Both the position numbers and the translations under genes were made by a program. The notes beneath the pieces were generated by a model. It worked only from the letters and a program-made list of their open reading frames with translations. It was not told where the DNA came from and did not search any database. Positions 14,786 through 18,029 of a stretch of DNA of 18,029 nucleotides are shown one piece after another; the first letter of the stretch is position 1; each line of letters begins with the position of its first letter. This stretch comes from an uncultured Collinsella sp. (GTDB lineage: Bacteria; Actinomycetota; Coriobacteriia; Coriobacteriales; Coriobacteriaceae), in assembly GCA_902470835.1 (NCBI GenBank), contig CABRHR010000037.1:1-18029 (forward strand), in the 5' to 3' direction.

Positions 14786-15532
14786 ATGAATGAGTGGAAT
14801 GACATAGCGGTTTTGACGCCACCAGGCGATATCGACATCGCCACGGTGCCTGAGCTGCGTCGGCGGTTGGATGCTTTGATTGGCCGCGGCGTGCGTCGTG
14901 TCGTCATCAACTGTCAGGCTGTTAGCTTTATCGATTCGACGGGCTTGGCATTCCTGCTTACACGCGCTCGTGAGCTCATGAGGCGAGAAGGCCTGCTTTC
15001 GCTCGTCAATGCATCGGGTGAAGTTGTTCGCTTTTTGGAGATTGCTCGTCTTGTCGATATCCTTCATGTCGCGGGGCCGGCACGGGAGTCTATTCCCGCC
15101 ATTCCGGTGGGGGAGCTGCCTCGCTGGAGTAAGAGCGTCGAGGTCCGTCAGGGTATCGAGAATCTTCCATACTACCGACATCGCATCGCCGAACTCCTTG
15201 AATCGCTTCCGTTGCGCCGTGACGAGCGCTACGATGTCGCATTGGCGTCGGGGGAGGCGCTGGGTAATGCCTATGACCATGCGGGCGGTATCGGGTGCGT
15301 CCTGACGGTTCAAGCCTATGGCGATCGCGTTGTGGTTGAGGTGCTTGATCGAGGTGCCGGCTATTCTATCGATGAAACGAGCGAGCCGGTTGCATCTGAG
15401 GAACGCGGCCGTGGTATCAAGCTTATGCGTATGCTCGTCGATAACGTGGAGGTTGCTCGTCGTACGGACGGCGCCGGCACGCGCGTGCAGATGGTGAAGC
15501 TGTTTAGCGGAGCGCTGGAATCGTGTGCCTAG
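14786..15532 (+). CDS. STAS-HATPase fusion: anti-sigma antagonist plus anti-sigma kinase
   Basis: This 248-residue cytoplasmic protein joins two partners that are usually separate. Residues 3-105 form a STAS domain with phosphoacceptor Ser51 in FIDSTGLAFL (RsbV/SpoIIAA type). Residues 125-240 form an RsbW/SpoIIAB-type GHKL ATPase: N-box GEALGNAYDH with Glu157 and Asn161, G1 box LDRGAGY (188-192 core) and G2 box ERGRGIKLM. The ATPase half should phosphorylate a STAS serine and bind a sigma factor or another target; the upstream phosphatase, 78 bases away, would reverse the phosphorylation. The start is uncertain: ATG 14786 has GGGGAA 10 bases upstream, while an in-frame TTG at 14768 would add six residues. 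No sigma factor gene is in the window. Fusion and motifs are seen; the circuit is inferred. Confidence 0.88.
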   Translation: MNEWNDIAVLTPPGDIDIATVPELRRRLDALIGRGVRRVVINCQAVSFIDSTGLAFLLTRARELMRREGLLSLVNASGEVVRFLEIARLVDILHVAGPARESIPAIPVGELPRWSKSVEVRQGIENLPYYRHRIAELLESLPLRRDERYDVALASGEALGNAYDHAGGIGCVLTVQAYGDRVVVEVLDRGAGYSIDETSEPVASEERGRGIKLMRMLVDNVEVARRTDGAGTRVQMVKLFSGALESCA

Positions 15533-15557
15533 CCAATCGCTTTAGCGCGTTTGGCTA
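15530..15557 (+). other. hairpin over the STAS-HATPase stop codon
   Basis: TAGCCAA (15530-15536, including the stop) pairs with TTGGCTA (15551-15557), and CGC/GCG close around TTTA inside. No T-run follows, so it is at best a weak transcript end or 3' stabiliser. Confidence 0.4.
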
Positions 15558-15579
15558 CTAAGAACATGCGGCAGACAAG

Positions 15580-15625
15580 TTTTTTGAAAAAAGTACTTGC
15601 GTCTTTTGGACAACTCGCGTAAATT
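15580..15625 (+). promoter_or_regulatory. tRNA-Gly promoter, first copy
   Basis: TTTTTTGAAAAAAGT (15580-15594) precedes -35 TTGCGT (15597-15602); TAAATT (15620-15625) is the -10 at 17 bp. The upstream block matches that of tRNA-Leu base for base. Confidence 0.72.
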
Positions 15626-15637
15626 AATAACCCGCAA

Positions 15638-15713
15638 GCGGACATGGCTCAGTTGGTAGAGCACAACCTTGCCAAGGTTGGGGTCGCGGGTTCGAGCCCC
15701 GTTGTCCGCTCCA
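15638..15713 (+). tRNA. tRNA-Gly (anticodon GCC), first copy
   Basis: The 76-base gene includes an encoded CCA. Acceptor strands are GCGGACA and TGTCCGC. The anticodon stem CAACC/GGTTG encloses TTGCCAA with GCC at 15671-15673. The T-arm is GCGGGTTCGAGCCCCG. It reads GGC and GGU codons and is identical to the copy at the window end. Confidence 0.97.
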
Positions 15714-15794
15714 AACGTAACAGCCCGGCTACTAAAGTAGTCGGGCTTTTTCGTACCCATTGCTTGGGCTCGAACCCGAGAGGGAGCGAGCGTT
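15696..15794 (+). repeat. 99-bp direct repeat, copy 1 (tRNA 3' end plus terminator)
   Basis: This unit holds the last 18 bases of tRNA-Gly, the terminator, and a tail containing GGGCTCGAACCCG and GAGCGAGCGTT. Copy 2 lies 187 bases further on with the same length and about ten differences by eye. Changes in the terminator stem keep it paired. GGGCTCGAACCCG (15766-15778) is the reverse complement of 13 bases of the tRNA T-arm (15687-15699). Confidence 0.9.
15722..15751 (+). terminator. terminator after tRNA-Gly, first copy
   Basis: AGCCCGGCTAC (15722-15732) and GTAGTCGGGCT (15737-15747) form an 11-bp stem with one G-T pair and loop TAAA, followed by five T. Confidence 0.95.
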
Positions 15795-15882
15795 AAGCAA
15801 ACGCGGAGCGTTTGTAGCGAGCTGGCGAGGTCGCCGGCAGGCGGCCGAAGCCGGCGCGTATCCGCGAAGCGGATACGCGGAC
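15795..15882. repeat. 88-bp block of tandem GC-rich hairpins between the direct repeats
   Basis: Successive stems are CAAACGC-GGA-GCGTTTG (15798-15814), GGCG-AGGT-CGCC (15824-15835 region), GCCGGC (15833-15838) with GCCGGC (15850-15855), and CGCGTATCCGC-GAA-GCGGATACGCG (15855-15879). The two longest have GNA triloops, like the apex of the hairpin at 12000-12010. It resembles REP-type palindromic units. No coding potential is evident. Confidence 0.8.
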
Positions 15883-15900
15883 GCCCCGTTGTCCGCTCCA
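15877..15900 (+). pseudogene. internally deleted tRNA-Gly remnant
   Basis: GCGGAC (15877-15882), equal to the first six bases of tRNA-Gly, is joined directly to the last 18 bases of the same tRNA (15883-15900, ending TCCA). About 52 internal bases, including the D and anticodon arms, are absent. The 5' part overlaps the preceding hairpin, so only the 3' part is certainly tRNA-derived. Confidence 0.6.
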
Positions 15901-15981
15901 AGCGTAACAGCCCGGCTACCACGGTAGCCGGGCTTTTTCGTATCCATCGACTGGGCTCGAACCCGAGAGGGAACGAGCGTT
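15883..15981 (+). repeat. 99-bp direct repeat, copy 2
   Basis: This is the second copy of the unit at 15696-15794. It starts GCCCCGTTG, carries a tRNA-Gly 3' end, a terminator and the GGGCTCGAACCCGAGAGGG tail, and ends GAGCGTT. After it the sequence diverges into the alpha-glucosidase upstream region. Confidence 0.9.
15909..15938 (+). terminator. terminator in second repeat copy
   Basis: AGCCCGGCTAC (15909-15919) and GTAGCCGGGCT (15924-15934) form a fully paired 11-bp stem with loop CACG and five T. It differs from the first copy by a change that restores a Watson-Crick pair. Confidence 0.93.
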
Positions 15982-16024
15982 TTGGGTCGTGGCTGTGGCG
16001 CTGTTTGCCGCGAATGTTCGCTTT

Positions 16025-16077
16025 GGGCGTATCATCGTGGGCATCTCGTATAACCTCGTTGTAAGGGAGATACGCCC
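16025..16077 (+). promoter_or_regulatory. alpha-glucosidase promoter with flanking inverted repeat
   Basis: TATAAC (16049-16054) is a good -10 box with no clear -35 (TTGGGC at 16023 is 20 bp away). GGGCGTATC (16025-16033) and GATACGCCC (16069-16077) are perfect 9-bp inverted repeats. The left one covers the -35 region, and the right one lies between the ribosome site AAGGGAGA (16063-16070) and the ATG. They could be paired operator sites, or an RNA stem over the start if transcription begins further upstream. Confidence 0.5.
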
Positions 16078-16078
16078 C

Positions 16079-17812
16079 ATGGCTACAGAAAAGTCTTCTT
16101 CGCGCTCATGGATGTCCGACGCCGCGATCTATCAGATCTACCCGCGCTCGTTTAAGGATTCGACTGGTTCGGGTCTGGGCGATATCGCGGGCATTACCCA
16201 GCAGATGGACTATCTTGAGCAGCTGGGTATCGAGGCCATCTGGCTGAGCCCGTTTTACCCATCGCCTCTTGTCGATGGTGGCTATGATGTGGCGGACTAC
16301 TGCGATGTCGACCCACGTCTCGGCTCGCTTGACGACTTCGATGACATGATCGCTGCGGCTCACGTGCGCGGCATCAAGGTCATCGTCGACATCGTGCCTA
16401 ACCATTCATCCAACCAGCACCCCTGGTTCAAAGCCGCTCTTGCCGCCGGCCCCGGATCGCCCGAGCGCGCCCGTTATATCTTCCGCGATGGTCGCGGCGA
16501 GCACGGCGAGCTTCCTCCCACCAATTGGAATGCCAACTTTGGCGGCCCCGCCTGGACGCGTGTTGCGGACGGTCAGTGGTATCTGCACATGTTTACGCCC
16601 GAGCAGCCGGACTTTGACTGGTCATGCCCCGAGGTTCACGCGTTCTTTTGCGACGTCCTGGCGTTTTGGAGCGATCGAGGCGTCGATGGCTTTCGCATTG
16701 ATGTGGCGCACGGTCTCGCCAAGGACCTCGACCGCGATGACCTCGACCGGTGGCATCTTGCCGAGGGCGATGACATGGTTGACGACGGCACCCATCCGCT
16801 GTGGGACCGCAACGAGGTCCACGAGATCTATCGCGAGTGGCGCCGCGTGTTCGACCGCTATAACCCGCCGCGCAGCGCCGTTGCCGAGGCGTGGGTGCTG
16901 CCCGAGCGCCAGTATCTTTACGCGCGCCCCAGCGAGCTTGGCCAGACATTCAACTTTGAGTTCGCCAAGGCCATTTGGACCTATGATGACATGCACGCTG
17001 CAATCGAGGAGGGCTTGAAGGCGGCCATCGAATCCGATTCCGCCTCGACCTGGGTACTCTCCAACCATGACGTGCCGCGCGTGGCGACACGCTATGCCCT
17101 GCCGCAAATCAAGGCGACGCGCTACCATCAGATTGCGCTCGACTGGCTCTTACGCGACGGGTCGTCTTATGACGAGGACCGTGAACTCGGCGAGCGCCGC
17201 GCGCGGGCGGCCCTTTTGCTTGAGCTGGCGCTTCCGGGCTCGGCATACGTGTATCAGGGTGAGGAACTCGGCCTTTTTGAGGTGGCTGACATTCCGTGGG
17301 CTGCACTCGAAGATCCCACTGCGACCAATACGCACGGACCGAAGCGCGAGAAGGGGCGCGACGGCTGTCGTGTGCCCCTGCCATGGGTAGCGGCGGACGA
17401 TCCCACGCAGGGCGGATCGTTTGGGTTTTCGCCTGCGGACGCCGATGCGGCGCCCCATCTGCCGCAGCCTGCATGGTTTTCCGATTACGCTGCCGATAGA
17501 GAAGAAGCGGACCCGACATCGATGCTTGCGTTCTATCGTGACGCCCTCTGGCTGCGGCGCAAGCTGCACGGGTGCGCCAACGATCTTGCGTGGCTCGATC
17601 TTGACGGGCGCACCGGCCTTGCGGATGGTGCCGAGGGCGCCGAGGGCGGCGTCATCGCCTATCGCCGCGACAACGGATGGGTGTGTGTGACGAACTTCGG
17701 TGCAGCACCCGTGGAGCTGCCGGCGGGCAGGGTCCTGCTCACCTCATCACCGCTTGCAGACGGCAGGCTTGCGCAGGACAGCTCCGCCTGGATCATGCTC
17801 GGTGAGATATAG
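16079..17812 (+). CDS. GH13 alpha-glucosidase
   Basis: This 577-residue enzyme has no signal peptide and so should be cytoplasmic, releasing glucose from imported alpha-glucosides. The GH13 barrel motifs are in order: DIVPNHSS at residues 104-111, GFRIDVAHG with nucleophile Asp208, AVAEAWV with acid/base Glu270, and LSNHDVPR with stabiliser Asp331. DGGYDVADY and QPDFDW fit the oligo-1,6-glucosidase/alpha-glucosidase branch of actinobacteria. Val209 after the nucleophile is a residue linked in this family to alpha-1,6 activity, but it does not settle specificity. The ATG at 16079 is 8 bases after AAGGGAGA; an in-frame GTG at 15989 would add 30 unrelated residues. It stands as a single gene. 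No clear terminator was seen in 17813-17896. Trehalose or sucrose as substrates cannot be excluded. Confidence 0.92.
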   Translation: MATEKSSSRSWMSDAAIYQIYPRSFKDSTGSGLGDIAGITQQMDYLEQLGIEAIWLSPFYPSPLVDGGYDVADYCDVDPRLGSLDDFDDMIAAAHVRGIKVIVDIVPNHSSNQHPWFKAALAAGPGSPERARYIFRDGRGEHGELPPTNWNANFGGPAWTRVADGQWYLHMFTPEQPDFDWSCPEVHAFFCDVLAFWSDRGVDGFRIDVAHGLAKDLDRDDLDRWHLAEGDDMVDDGTHPLWDRNEVHEIYREWRRVFDRYNPPRSAVAEAWVLPERQYLYARPSELGQTFNFEFAKAIWTYDDMHAAIEEGLKAAIESDSASTWVLSNHDVPRVATRYALPQIKATRYHQIALDWLLRDGSSYDEDRELGERRARAALLLELALPGSAYVYQGEELGLFEVADIPWAALEDPTATNTHGPKREKGRDGCRVPLPWVAADDPTQGGSFGFSPADADAAPHLPQPAWFSDYAADREEADPTSMLAFYRDALWLRRKLHGCANDLAWLDLDGRTGLADGAEGAEGGVIAYRRDNGWVCVTNFGAAPVELPAGRVLLTSSPLADGRLAQDSSAWIMLGEI

Positions 17813-17896
17813 GAGCCTCTTGCGGCGAGTTTGCGTTTGCCTGCGCTTTCCGTGGTGGCTGATGTCTTCGCGAGGTTCGCGAGGGCGTCGCAAAAC

Positions 17897-17941
17897 TTTT
17901 CAAAAAAAGTTCTTGCATAGGATGCGGGTATCACGTAAGAT
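17897..17941 (+). promoter_or_regulatory. tRNA-Gly promoter, second copy
   Basis: TTTTCAAAAAAAGT (17897-17910) precedes -35 TTGCAT (17913-17918); TAAGAT (17936-17941) is the -10 at 17 bp. The layout is the same as in the other two tRNA promoters, with a C at the centre of the A/T block. Confidence 0.72.
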
Positions 17942-17953
17942 TAATCCTCGTAA

Positions 17954-18029
17954 GCGGACATGGCTCAGTTGGTAGAGCACAACCTTGCCAAGGTTGGGGT
18001 CGCGGGTTCGAGCCCCGTTGTCCGCTCCA
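17954..18029 (+). tRNA. tRNA-Gly (anticodon GCC), second copy
   Basis: It is identical over all 76 bases to the copy at 15638-15713, including CCA, with the same GCC anticodon. The sequence ends on the final A, so what follows is unknown. Confidence 0.97.

Noticed and set aside
17813..17896. Terminator after the alpha-glucosidase
   Set aside because: A TTCGCGAGG tandem repeat near 17873-17890 can form small stems, but there is no adequate stem plus T-run.
15638..18029. Integrated phage or genomic island between the two intact tRNA-Gly genes
   Set aside because: The interval holds only the repeat block and one metabolic gene; there is no integrase, phage or mobility gene.
1..18029. CRISPR array
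   Set aside because: No series of short direct repeats with regular unique spacers was seen; the only direct repeat is the 99-bp tRNA-linked pair.

Overview
The window looks like one complete draft-assembly contig from a high-GC Gram-positive gut actinobacterium, most likely a Coriobacteriia member close to Collinsella. This is inferred from the gene order gap / pgk-tpiA-gpmI / secG, the strong GAG/AAG/GTC/CTC codon bias in the glycolytic genes, and the protein sequences; no search was run. Both ends look like assembly boundaries. Bases 3-35 match the Illumina Nextera transposase adapter, and the last base is the terminal A of a tRNA-Gly that is identical to another copy about 2.3 kb upstream.

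All protein genes lie on the plus strand. Region 1 (1-5030) is lower glycolysis: gap behind an AT-rich leader with a palindromic operator candidate and closed by a strong terminator, then a tightly coupled pgk-tpiA-gpmI operon with its own terminator. Region 2 (5080-5435) is secG, the small SecYEG subunit, as a single-gene unit between two terminators. Region 3 (5500-11860) is a complete oligopeptide ABC importer, oppA-oppB-oppC-oppD-oppF. A hairpin sits between the Tat-type lipoprotein gene oppA and the permease/ATPase genes. Both ATPases carry the four-cysteine C-terminal motif.

Region 4 (11619-12212) has no gene and is packed with inverted repeats. Two are hairpins of 131 and 125 bp, unrelated in sequence but built the same way, and two GC-rich hairpins lie between them. 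It ends with the promoter of tRNA-Leu(GAG). Region 5 (12362-15532) is a partner-switching signalling pair: a PAS-GAF-PP2C phosphatase (RsbU/SpoIIE type), followed by a protein fusing a STAS anti-sigma-antagonist domain to an RsbW-type HATPase anti-sigma kinase. No sigma factor gene is nearby. The phosphatase presumably dephosphorylates the STAS domain so that it can hold the kinase domain and free a sigma factor encoded elsewhere.

Region 6 (15580-15981) holds tRNA-Gly(GCC), then a 99-bp direct repeat of the tRNA 3' end plus terminator, separated from the first copy by 88 bp of back-to-back GC-rich hairpins. The second copy looks like an internally deleted tRNA-Gly. Region 7 (16025-18029) is a GH13 alpha-glucosidase with a 9-bp inverted repeat around its promoter and start, then an identical tRNA-Gly(GCC) at the contig end. 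Glycolysis, alpha-glucoside hydrolysis and peptide import fit a saccharolytic, peptide-using anaerobe. The best candidates for undescribed biology are the hairpin cluster at 11633-12068, the tRNA-Gly/hairpin repeat at 15638-15981, and the STAS-HATPase fusion module.
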